Assembly: GCA_031284765.1 (NCBI GenBank)
Contig: JAITXK010000157.1
Location: 1 to 13,345 of the forward strand
Length of the DNA: 13,345 nucleotides
Reading direction: 5' to 3'
Source of the DNA: Candidatus Symbiothrix sp.
GTDB lineage: Bacteria > Bacteroidota > Bacteroidia > Bacteroidales > Azobacteroidaceae
In this document: piece by piece, positions 1-7,733 of the stretch
How the letters are laid out: each line of letters starts with the position of its first letter
How positions within the stretch are numbered: position 1 is the first letter of the stretch
Made by a program: the position numbers and the translations under genes
Notes under the pieces: model-generated
The model's database searches: none
Told to the model about the DNA's origin: nothing
Seen by the model: the letters and a program-made list of their open reading frames with translations, nothing else

Positions 1-1065
1 GGCGATACGGCCGAAATTGATTTGACCGGTAAACCCACCATCATCCTGATGTCGGGTTTGCAAGGTTCGGGTAAAACGACTTTCTCCGGCAAATTAGCCA
101 AAATGCTGAAAGAGAAAAAGGGCAAGAATCCGCTTTTGGTGGCCGATGATATTTACCGTCCCGCCGCTATTGATCAATTGAAAGTATTGGGCGAACAAAT
201 CGGCGTACCGGTGTATGCCGACCCCGGCAATAAAAATCCGGTCGATATTGCACAAACGGCTATCAAACAAGCGAAAAAGAACGGCAATGATGTGGTGATT
301 ATTGATACGGCCGGCCGTTTGGCGATTGACGAACAGATGATGACTGAAATCGCCGCTATCAAAAAAGCCGTCAATCCCCATGAAATTCTGTTCGTGGTAG
401 ATTCCATGACGGGACAGGATGCCGTCAATACCGCCAAAGAATTCAACGACCGCTTGAATTTTACCGGCGTGGTGTTGACAAAATTAGACGGCGATACGCG
501 GGGTGGCGCCGCCCTTTCCATTCGCACCGTGGTGGATAAACCGATTAAGTTTGTCGGTACCGGCGAAAAGATGGAAGCCATTGACCCTTTCCATCCCAAA
601 CGTATGGCCGACCGTATTTTGGGTATGGGCGATATTGTTTCGTTGGTGGAAAAGGCGCAAGAACAATACGATGATGAAGAAGCCCGCCGCTTGCAAAAGA
701 AAATTGCTAAAAATCAATTCGATTTCAACGACTTCCTTTCCCAAATACACCAAATCAAAAAGATGGGTAATTTGAAAGATTTGGCTGCCATGATTCCCGG
801 TGTCGGAAAAATGATTAAAGATGTGGATATAGATGATGATGCCTTCAAAAGCATCGAAGCAATTATTTATTCGATGACCCCATCGGAACGTACACATCCC
901 GATATGCTGAACGGAAGCCGGAAAGCACGCATCGCGAAAGGGAGCGGCACCCATGTAACAGAAATCAACCGCTTGCTGAAGCAGTTTGAAGACACCCGCA
1001 AAATGATGAAAATGATGACCACAAATAAATCCTTAGGGAAAGCGGTCATGAAGAAAAAAAGATAA
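1..1065 (+). CDS. ffh: Signal recognition particle GTPase Ffh (SRP54), 5' end cut by the window
   Basis: Protein part of the signal recognition particle. It binds 4.5S/SRP RNA and signal sequences of nascent membrane proteins and docks with FtsY in a GTP-dependent cycle at the inner membrane. The reading frame is open from base 1 and 354 residues are visible. The family is about 440 residues long, so roughly the N-terminal four-helix domain (about 90 residues) is missing to the left. GTPase motifs are all present in order: P-loop GLQGSGKT (bases 55-78), DIYRPAA, DTAGR (304-318), TKLDGD (478-495) and GTGEK (556-570). The methionine-rich M domain follows from about base 690, with GNLKDLAAMIPGVGK and the RNA-binding SRKARIAKGSG segment (about 916-950). 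The tail is Met/Lys rich. The TTG at 22 is not a start, because homology continues upstream of it. folD follows after 17 nt. Nothing unusual is seen in the visible part. Confidence 0.97.
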   Translation, partial: GDTAEIDLTGKPTIILMSGLQGSGKTTFSGKLAKMLKEKKGKNPLLVADDIYRPAAIDQLKVLGEQIGVPVYADPGNKNPVDIAQTAIKQAKKNGNDVVIIDTAGRLAIDEQMMTEIAAIKKAVNPHEILFVVDSMTGQDAVNTAKEFNDRLNFTGVVLTKLDGDTRGGAALSIRTVVDKPIKFVGTGEKMEAIDPFHPKRMADRILGMGDIVSLVEKAQEQYDDEEARRLQKKIAKNQFDFNDFLSQIHQIKKMGNLKDLAAMIPGVGKMIKDVDIDDDAFKSIEAIIYSMTPSERTHPDMLNGSRKARIAKGSGTHVTEINRLLKQFEDTRKMMKMMTTNKSLGKAVMKKKR

Positions 1066-1082
1066 ATTTAGATTTCAACAAC

Positions 1083-1982
1083 ATGCCTTATACATTAATT
1101 GACGGGAAAGCCGTTGCAACACAAATCAAACAGGAAATTGCCGGAGAAGTAAATCAAATTCTTGCTCAAGGCGGAAAACGTCCCCATCTCGCCGCCATTT
1201 TGGTCGGACACGATGGCGGAAGTGAAACGTATGTGGCAAGCAAAGTCCGCACCTGCGACGAAGTCGGCTTCAAATCAACCTTGATTCGTTACGAATCGGA
1301 TGTGACCGAAGAAGAATTACTACACAAAGTGGAAGAATTGAATGCCGATGCCGATATCGATGGATTTATTGTGCAACTGCCTCTTCCCAAGCATATTTCT
1401 GAACAGAAAGTCATCGAAGCCATTGATTACCGCAAAGATGTGGATGGCTTTCATCCCATCAACGCAGGCCGGATGTCGATTGGATTGCCGTGTTTCGTTT
1501 CGGCCACTCCCGCGGGCATTTTGGAATTGCTGAAAAGATACAACATTCCCACTTCGGGCAAACATTGCGTGGTTTTAGGACGAAGCAACATTGTCGGCAA
1601 ACCCATGGCCAATCTGATGATACAAAAAAATGATCCGGGCGATTGTACGGTAACGGTTTGTCACAGCCGGACCAAAGATATAAAAAAATACTGCCTGGAA
1701 GCCGATATTATTATCGCGGCATTGGGTTCTCCCGGCTTTCTCAAAGCGGATATGGTGAAAGAAGGTGCGGTGGTCATTGATGTTGGCACCACGCGTGTAC
1801 CGTCCGCACAAACCCAATCGGGCTTCAAATTGAAGGGCGATGTCGAATTTGATGAAGTGGCGCCGAAATGCTCATTCATCACGCCTGTTCCCGGCGGTGT
1901 TGGCCCAATGACAATTATTTCTTTGATGCAGAATACTTTATTGGCAGGAAAGAAAGCCAATGAAATTATAAATATTAAATAA
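1083..1982 (+). CDS. folD: Bifunctional methylenetetrahydrofolate dehydrogenase / methenyltetrahydrofolate cyclohydrolase FolD
   Basis: Cytosolic enzyme interconverting 5,10-methylene-THF, 5,10-methenyl-THF and 10-formyl-THF with NADP+, feeding purine and formyl-Met synthesis. It has 299 residues, close to the usual 280-300. Active-site residues fall at the same numbers as in E. coli FolD: Y50 and K54 in YVASK, Q98 in VQLPLP, and D121 in DVDGFHP. The Rossmann nucleotide site VVLGRSNIVGKP is at residues 163-174, and the C-terminal signature PGGVGP is at 270-275. The ATG at 1083 gives a normal N-terminus (MPYTLIDGKAVA), so it is preferred. No strong Shine-Dalgarno sequence is seen, which is common in Bacteroidota. 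It sits 17 nt after ffh and 7 nt before the macroglobulin gene, so co-transcription is likely, though the functions are unrelated. Confidence 0.97.
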   Translation: MPYTLIDGKAVATQIKQEIAGEVNQILAQGGKRPHLAAILVGHDGGSETYVASKVRTCDEVGFKSTLIRYESDVTEEELLHKVEELNADADIDGFIVQLPLPKHISEQKVIEAIDYRKDVDGFHPINAGRMSIGLPCFVSATPAGILELLKRYNIPTSGKHCVVLGRSNIVGKPMANLMIQKNDPGDCTVTVCHSRTKDIKKYCLEADIIIAALGSPGFLKADMVKEGAVVIDVGTTRVPSAQTQSGFKLKGDVEFDEVAPKCSFITPVPGGVGPMTIISLMQNTLLAGKKANEIINIK

Positions 1983-1989
1983 TACATAG

Positions 1990-4900
1990 ATGAAACGGCA
2001 TTGCTTGATTGGAATTCTTTTGGCACTCACGCTGTCTGTCCATGCACAGACGCCTCAATGGAAAAAAGTAGCGGCTTTGGAGGAACAATCGCTTCCGCAA
2101 TCGGCATTGGCCGTAGTCGATACGATTTATCGCAAAGCCTTGAAAACGGGCAACAGTCCCGAACTGATTCAGGCGATTATCTACCGTTTGAAATATCAAA
2201 CCGCTATTGATAACGACCGCCTGCCTGAACAAATCATTGAAATAGAAAAATTTACCGCCTCGGATAGCAATCCGGTCGAACAGGCCTTGCTGTATTCGCT
2301 TTTGGCGGAAATCTATACGAATTATCATCAGGCAAACGCCTATCAAATCCGGCAGCGCACCTCTCTTGCTGTTTCTTTGGATGATGTGCAAAGCGAAATT
2401 CCCGATATGCGTGAATGGACGTCCAATGTATTTTTCCAAAAGGTGAACTACTGCATTGCGCGATCAATGCAGGCGCCGTTGGCGGATCAACCGCTGATGG
2501 ATTACAAAGACATATTGCTTGTCAACAATGCTTCCAAATTCTATTCCACCTTATTTGATTTCGTATGTCAACAGGGGATTCAAACGCTGACTGCTTGGAG
2601 AAATCAGTCCGATAAAGACCAATGGTTCAATCAACTATCTACTTTGTATCAGCAATGGTTAGCCGTGCAATCGCCCACTAAAAAACCGCAGGCCTTTGTG
2701 ATGATATCCTTGGATTATGCCGATTTTATGAGAGAAAACGCTCCCGAAAGATGGACGGATGACGACTATATAACGGCTCTCCAATCCCTGGAATCGAAGG
2801 TTCAAGGGAAGGATGTTTGTGCGGAAATATGCTATCGCAAAGCGCTCTTTTATCATCGGCATCGTTCCAATGAGGCACAAGCGGCGGAATACCGGACCAA
2901 GGCGTATGATATTTGCCGGCAAGGCATCAAAACCTACCCCAATTATGAGCGTATCGGATTGCTGAAAAACCTTTTGACAGAGCTGACACAAAGCCGGTTA
3001 ACTGTCAGTGCCGACAATACGGTTTACCCGGGCAAGGCCTTGGCTTTGAAGATTCAATACCAAAATATCCATCGCTTGAAAGTGGATATCTATAAGATTG
3101 CGGAGCCAGTTTCGGTGTATGAGAATACATGGAGTCGCAACGGCCGCTATAAGCAATCGGGCAAATTGTTGAGTACGAAGGACATAGTACTTACTTTTGA
3201 CTTTCCTTATCAGGAGGTTGACACCACGATACAGATTCCGGTGCAGGGTGTCGGCAATTATGAATACGTCATTTCTACCGATCATACGGATGTGGAGCCG
3301 GCCAATGAGCAGTTTTCGGTGAGCCGTTTGGCAACGGTTTCCCGTGTAATGGATGAGAAACGAGAGTTTCTGGTCGTTGACCGGATGAGCGGGAACCCGC
3401 TGAAGGGAGCAAGCGTGCGCTTCTATCAGCGCAAGAAGAATGTATTGCAATGGCAGCCGGCACAAACCATTACCACCAATCAGTTGGGTTTGGCTACCGG
3501 AGGCAACGACAAGGATTTGGTGTTTTATAATGCTTCTTTTGGCAACGATTCGGCATTAATCACCTCTTCGCTGCCTTGGCTTTCGACCTACCGGGAGCAA
3601 AATAATTACCCTGTTCAAGTCAACCTGTTTACCGACCGCAGCATTTACCGCCCCGGACAAACCGTTTATTTTAAGGGCATTGCGTTCAAAACGGGCGATA
3701 AGGTGCAACAGGTGATACCCAATCAAACATACACGGTCATTTTCCGCGATGCCAACCGGAACGAAATCGACAAGAAACGGTTGACAACGAATGCTTTCGG
3801 GTCTTTCAGCGGCGAGTTTATCGTTCCGAAAGGCCTTATGAACGGCAACTTCTTGCTGCAAACCGTGGAAAACGGTGGAAATGCGAATATTAAAGTGGAA
3901 GAATATAAACGGCCGTCTTTCGATATTCAGTTCGAAGAAAACAACACCGCTTGCCGTTTTGGCGATGAAGTGGTAGTAAAAGGTCGTGCAAAGACCTTCT
4001 CAGGCGTTGAGTTACAGTCCGTTCCTGTGCAATACCGGATTACGCGGCAATATCATTGGTTGTGCCGTTCCCGTTATTTTGAGCCGGCGCAAGTGGCCGC
4101 AGGAACTGTCCAAACGCAGGATGATGGCAGTTTTGAAATCCGTTTCACGCCTGAAAAAACCCTTGAAAACCGCAACGATTCCAATGTATATTATACCTAC
4201 ATTATTGAAACCACCCTTACCAACACGAATGGCGAAACGCAAAGTGCAAGCAACCGGATGTCGATAGGCGACACATCCATGTATTTTGTTATCAACGGAT
4301 TAACGGGTGTAGTCAGTAAGGAGGATATGCCGGAGGTTCAAATCAATGCTTTGAATTTATCGGGTCATCCGGTTCCGGTGGCGGGCAGTTATTCGGTTTA
4401 TGCCTTGCGTGCGAAGGATGCGGCGCAGTTCGATTTAAGGGATGAGGATTGGTTGGTGGACAACCAAGTGCTTTCCGGTCGCTTTGAGGCGGGGAAAGAG
4501 TTGGATATGGCTGGGTTGAAAGCATTGCCTTCGGGGCGGTATCGCATTTGCCTTGCTGCTGATTCTCTCTCTCTCTCGTGGAAAATAACCGGAGGAGAAA
4601 CGGATTTCACCTTAGCCTCCCAAGCCGACAAACGTCCTCCCGTCCCTGTCTATCAATGGTTGATGACCCCGAAAACGACTTGCGCCGTAGGCGAGAAAGC
4701 TGAAATCATTTACGGCTCCTCCGCCAAAGGCGTGTCTGTTCTATACGAATTGTTTCAAAATAACAAACGCCTTTCCGGGGTACGCTTTGTGCTGAACAAT
4801 AGCAATCAAAAGCTGTCCATTCCCTTCCTGCAATCTTATGGAGACGGCATTACCGCCACATTCAGCTTTGTAAAGGACGGCAAATTCTTTACCGAAACCG

Positions 4901-7716
4901 TTGAAATACGCAAAAAACAAGAGGATAAAGCACTGACATTGAAGATGGAAGTGTTTCGCGATCGCTTGCAGCCCGGACAGAAGGAAGAATGGAAGTTATC
5001 GGTGAAAGATGCAACATATACGCCTGCGATTTCGGAACTGTTGGCGGGAATGTATGATGCTTCTTTGGATCAAATAACGCAGCATCGCTGGTCTTTTCAG
5101 CCGGTGCAGCCGGTGTATTTGTGGAAAATACACCCTCAAAAAGGGAATGAATTTAACACTTCCAACCGGTTCATTGCAGAGAATAAAGAGCCGGTAGCTG
5201 TGCCTGATTTTTCATACAACTCCTTTAATTGGTTTGGATTTGCGATTGCCAATCAGTCGCGGGCGAATGTTTTACGGGCGACTGCCGCCAATACTTATGG
5301 AAGAGTCGATATTGCCGATTTGGAAGACCATAAGATAGTGGTGCAAGAAAACGCTGTGGCGGCGTTTAAGTCTATGGAAAGTAAAATAGAAGCGCAGACC
5401 GACCAACCGGAGCCGCTTCAGCTCCGTCAGAACTTCAATGAAACCGCCTTCTTCTACCCGCACCTGACGACCAATGAAGCGGGCGAAACCCTGATTTCCT
5501 TTACCGTTCCCGAAAGCAATACCACCTGGAAGTTTCTCGGTCTGGCGCATACCAAAGACCTGAAATATGGGAGCATTATGCAGCAAGTGGTCAGTCAAAA
5601 GAAGTTGATGCTTGCTCCCAACATGCCCCGCTTCATGCGCGAAGGCGATCGCATGACGCTTACGGCGAACATCTCCAATCTGACGGAAACGGCTCTTGCC
5701 GGAACCGTTAGCATCGAATGTTTTGACCCGCTTAGCAATCAATCCAATATTATGATTGCCGAGGCTTCACAAACTTTTTCGGTGGAAGCAGGCAAAACCG
5801 TGCCGGTAAATTGGATGTTCAACGTACCTTCGGGCATCGACCTGACGGCAGTGAAAATCATTGCCCGGACACCCGATTTCAGCGATGGCGAGCAGCACCT
5901 CATTCCGGTCTTGCCCAACCGGATGCTGGTAACGGAAAGCCTTCCTCTACACATTGCAGGTGGACAAAGCCGTACCTATTCATTGAATACATTCGCAAAC
6001 AAGACCTCGTCCACGTTGCAAGATTATCGTTGGACCTTGGAATTGACCTCCAACCCTGTTTGGTATGCCGTGCAAGCCTTGCCAAGTATGACCATTCCGC
6101 AATCGGATAATGTTTTGGATTGGTTCGCAAGCTATTATTCCAATACTTTAGCTACTCAAATTGCGAATAGCACCCCGAAAATCAAACAAGTCATCGACGT
6201 TTGGACGAAACAAGGCGGGACTAAGGAAACGCTTCTCTCCAATCTGGAGAAGAATCAGGAATTGAAATCCGTTTTGTTGGAAGAAACGCCGTGGGTGTTG
6301 GAAGCCTCCAATGAATCGGAACAAAAGCAGCGTTTGTCCCTGCTCTTTGACCTCAATCGTGCTGCAAACTTTCAAAAGCAAGCGGTGGACAAACTGCAAG
6401 CATTGCAATTGCCCGATGGCGGTTGGTCATGGTTCAAGAATATGAATAGCAGCGTTGGCATTACGCAATGGATATTGTACGGTATCAGCCGGTTAGGCAC
6501 GAGGGAGAATCATGTTTCCACGATTGCAAGCGCCATCGTATTTATAGATAACCAATTTCAAAAGCAGTTTGAATCGCTGAAGAAGAATCGCACGGATTGG
6601 AAGCAATTACAAACGCTTTCCACTTACGAATTGGAATACCTATTCGTTCGCTCCCTTTATAAAGACATTCCTTTGGGCGATAACGAAGCAGCGGTTCGCT
6701 TCTATACTTCTGTGCTTGAAAAGTACTGGGCGAAAACGCCGAATCTCTACAATCGCGCCTTGAGTGCCATGATTTTGCAGCGTGAAGGGCATGCGAAAAC
6801 CGCACAATCCATCCTCAACTCCCTGCGTGAGCATGCCACCCGCAAACCCGACTTAGGCATGTTTTGGGCCAACAACACGATTACCAACTGCTTCATGACC
6901 CAAAGCGCTGTCTGTGTGCATACGTTTATCATGGAAGCTTTCAACGAAATTGGCTCCACACCTCAGGAAATGGATGAAATGAAAGTATGGTTACTGAAAC
7001 AAAAGCAAACCCAACTGTGGGAGAACGTGCCTGCAACGGTAAATGCCATCAATATTGTATTGCAAACCGGCACAAACTGGTTGGAAAGCGACGGTAAACC
7101 GACTATTCAAATAGATAAACAAGCCCTTGACATTCCTGTCGAAGCCGCTACCGATTATTTCAAAACCGAGCTGAAGGTGAATCCCCGTAAGCCCTTGAAA
7201 GAAATAACCATAGCCCAAGCGAACAACATTCCCGCATTCGGCGCCCTCTACCATCAATACTACGAAACCATCGACCGGATAAACGCCTCCCAAACCTCGC
7301 TAAGTATTAGCAAACAGCTTTTCATAGAGAAGAATACCCCTGCCGGCAAGACCCTGCAAGTCATCACAGCCGGCACCCCGATAAAGACAGGCAATAAAGT
7401 AACCGTCCGCCTAACCGTCCGCACCGACCGCGACCTGGAGTTTGTCTGCCTGAAAGATATGCGAGCCTCCTGTTTCGAACCGTCCGACCAATTGTCGGGC
7501 ACACAGTGGAAACAAGGCCTGCTGTATTACCTTTCGCCGAAAGACGCTTCCATGAACTTCTTCTTTTCTGCGATGTCTAAAGGAACTTATGTATTTGAAT
7601 ATCATTTATACGCAACTGCTTCCGGAGACTATTCCAACGGTACGGCAAGCATCCAATGCCTGTATGCACCGGAGTTTGTATCGCATACAGCGGGAGGGCG
7701 TGTAATTGTTGAATAA
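1990..7716 (+). CDS. Secreted bacterial alpha-2-macroglobulin-like protein lacking the thioester motif
   Basis: 1908 residues, a normal size for Bacteroidota members of the family. These are envelope proteins thought to trap or inhibit foreign proteases. Residues 1-19 form a Sec signal peptide with likely cleavage VHA|Q; C5 lies too early and without a lipobox, so it is probably periplasmic rather than a lipoprotein. Residues about 20-330 are mostly helical and unassigned. Macroglobulin (MG) beta domains follow: the MG2 signature around 545-563 (TDRSIYRPGQTVYFKG), the conserved FRDRLQPGQKEEWKL at 989-1003, a charged linker at about 1104-1147 that could be the bait region, and the A2M-family block NFNETAFFYPHL at 1148-1159. 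The alpha/alpha-toroid (thioester-type) domain starts near 1358 (WYAVQALP) and includes LPDGGWSWF near 1479. The C-terminal MG domain spans about 1795-1908 (YYLSPKDAS, KGTYVFEY). At the thioester position, C-x-E-Q is replaced by N1374-V-L-D1377. The usual partner gene pbpC is not adjacent. Family call firm; protease-trap role inferred. Confidence 0.93.
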   Translation: MKRHCLIGILLALTLSVHAQTPQWKKVAALEEQSLPQSALAVVDTIYRKALKTGNSPELIQAIIYRLKYQTAIDNDRLPEQIIEIEKFTASDSNPVEQALLYSLLAEIYTNYHQANAYQIRQRTSLAVSLDDVQSEIPDMREWTSNVFFQKVNYCIARSMQAPLADQPLMDYKDILLVNNASKFYSTLFDFVCQQGIQTLTAWRNQSDKDQWFNQLSTLYQQWLAVQSPTKKPQAFVMISLDYADFMRENAPERWTDDDYITALQSLESKVQGKDVCAEICYRKALFYHRHRSNEAQAAEYRTKAYDICRQGIKTYPNYERIGLLKNLLTELTQSRLTVSADNTVYPGKALALKIQYQNIHRLKVDIYKIAEPVSVYENTWSRNGRYKQSGKLLSTKDIVLTFDFPYQEVDTTIQIPVQGVGNYEYVISTDHTDVEPANEQFSVSRLATVSRVMDEKREFLVVDRMSGNPLKGASVRFYQRKKNVLQWQPAQTITTNQLGLATGGNDKDLVFYNASFGNDSALITSSLPWLSTYREQNNYPVQVNLFTDRSIYRPGQTVYFKGIAFKTGDKVQQVIPNQTYTVIFRDANRNEIDKKRLTTNAFGSFSGEFIVPKGLMNGNFLLQTVENGGNANIKVEEYKRPSFDIQFEENNTACRFGDEVVVKGRAKTFSGVELQSVPVQYRITRQYHWLCRSRYFEPAQVAAGTVQTQDDGSFEIRFTPEKTLENRNDSNVYYTYIIETTLTNTNGETQSASNRMSIGDTSMYFVINGLTGVVSKEDMPEVQINALNLSGHPVPVAGSYSVYALRAKDAAQFDLRDEDWLVDNQVLSGRFEAGKELDMAGLKALPSGRYRICLAADSLSLSWKITGGETDFTLASQADKRPPVPVYQWLMTPKTTCAVGEKAEIIYGSSAKGVSVLYELFQNNKRLSGVRFVLNNSNQKLSIPFLQSYGDGITATFSFVKDGKFFTETVEIRKKQEDKALTLKMEVFRDRLQPGQKEEWKLSVKDATYTPAISELLAGMYDASLDQITQHRWSFQPVQPVYLWKIHPQKGNEFNTSNRFIAENKEPVAVPDFSYNSFNWFGFAIANQSRANVLRATAANTYGRVDIADLEDHKIVVQENAVAAFKSMESKIEAQTDQPEPLQLRQNFNETAFFYPHLTTNEAGETLISFTVPESNTTWKFLGLAHTKDLKYGSIMQQVVSQKKLMLAPNMPRFMREGDRMTLTANISNLTETALAGTVSIECFDPLSNQSNIMIAEASQTFSVEAGKTVPVNWMFNVPSGIDLTAVKIIARTPDFSDGEQHLIPVLPNRMLVTESLPLHIAGGQSRTYSLNTFANKTSSTLQDYRWTLELTSNPVWYAVQALPSMTIPQSDNVLDWFASYYSNTLATQIANSTPKIKQVIDVWTKQGGTKETLLSNLEKNQELKSVLLEETPWVLEASNESEQKQRLSLLFDLNRAANFQKQAVDKLQALQLPDGGWSWFKNMNSSVGITQWILYGISRLGTRENHVSTIASAIVFIDNQFQKQFESLKKNRTDWKQLQTLSTYELEYLFVRSLYKDIPLGDNEAAVRFYTSVLEKYWAKTPNLYNRALSAMILQREGHAKTAQSILNSLREHATRKPDLGMFWANNTITNCFMTQSAVCVHTFIMEAFNEIGSTPQEMDEMKVWLLKQKQTQLWENVPATVNAINIVLQTGTNWLESDGKPTIQIDKQALDIPVEAATDYFKTELKVNPRKPLKEITIAQANNIPAFGALYHQYYETIDRINASQTSLSISKQLFIEKNTPAGKTLQVITAGTPIKTGNKVTVRLTVRTDRDLEFVCLKDMRASCFEPSDQLSGTQWKQGLLYYLSPKDASMNFFFSAMSKGTYVFEYHLYATASGDYSNGTASIQCLYAPEFVSHTAGGRVIVE
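4564..4577 (+). repeat. (TC)7 dinucleotide run inside the macroglobulin gene
   Basis: Seven uninterrupted TC units lie inside the coding sequence and encode part of D-S-L-S-L-S-W (residues about 858-864). A gain or loss of one unit would shift the frame and truncate the protein at less than half its length. The frame is intact here. This is a possible slippage site; nothing in a single sequence shows that it varies. Confidence 0.9.
6109..6120 (+). other. Degenerate thioester site (NVLD in place of CxEQ)
   Basis: The stretch from WYAVQALP (residue 1358) to YYSNTLA lines up without gaps, as I recall them, with Bacteroidota macroglobulins that read WYAVQALP...CxEQ...YYANALA. In that register Cys, Glu and Gln become Asn1374, Leu1376 and Asp1377. 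Without Cys and Gln the internal thioester cannot form, so covalent capture of a protease is not possible. Thioester-less members are known in bacteria, for example E. coli YfaS and Pseudomonas MagD. The alignment is from memory, not computed. Confidence 0.75.
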
Positions 7717-7733
7717 AAACTGAAAACAAGCGT

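Noticed and set aside
22..24. TTG at 22 as the start of the first gene
   Set aside because: The frame is open from base 1 and upstream codons fit the Ffh sequence before the P-loop; the gene simply begins outside the window.
1990..2046. Lipoprotein signal on the macroglobulin
   Set aside because: C5 comes before the hydrophobic stretch and has no lipobox; an ordinary signal peptide ending VHA|Q fits better.
5272..5742. Minus-strand open frame of 156 codons inside the macroglobulin gene
   Set aside because: It is antisense to the conserved NFNETAFFYPHL region and shows no family motif; it is a shadow frame.
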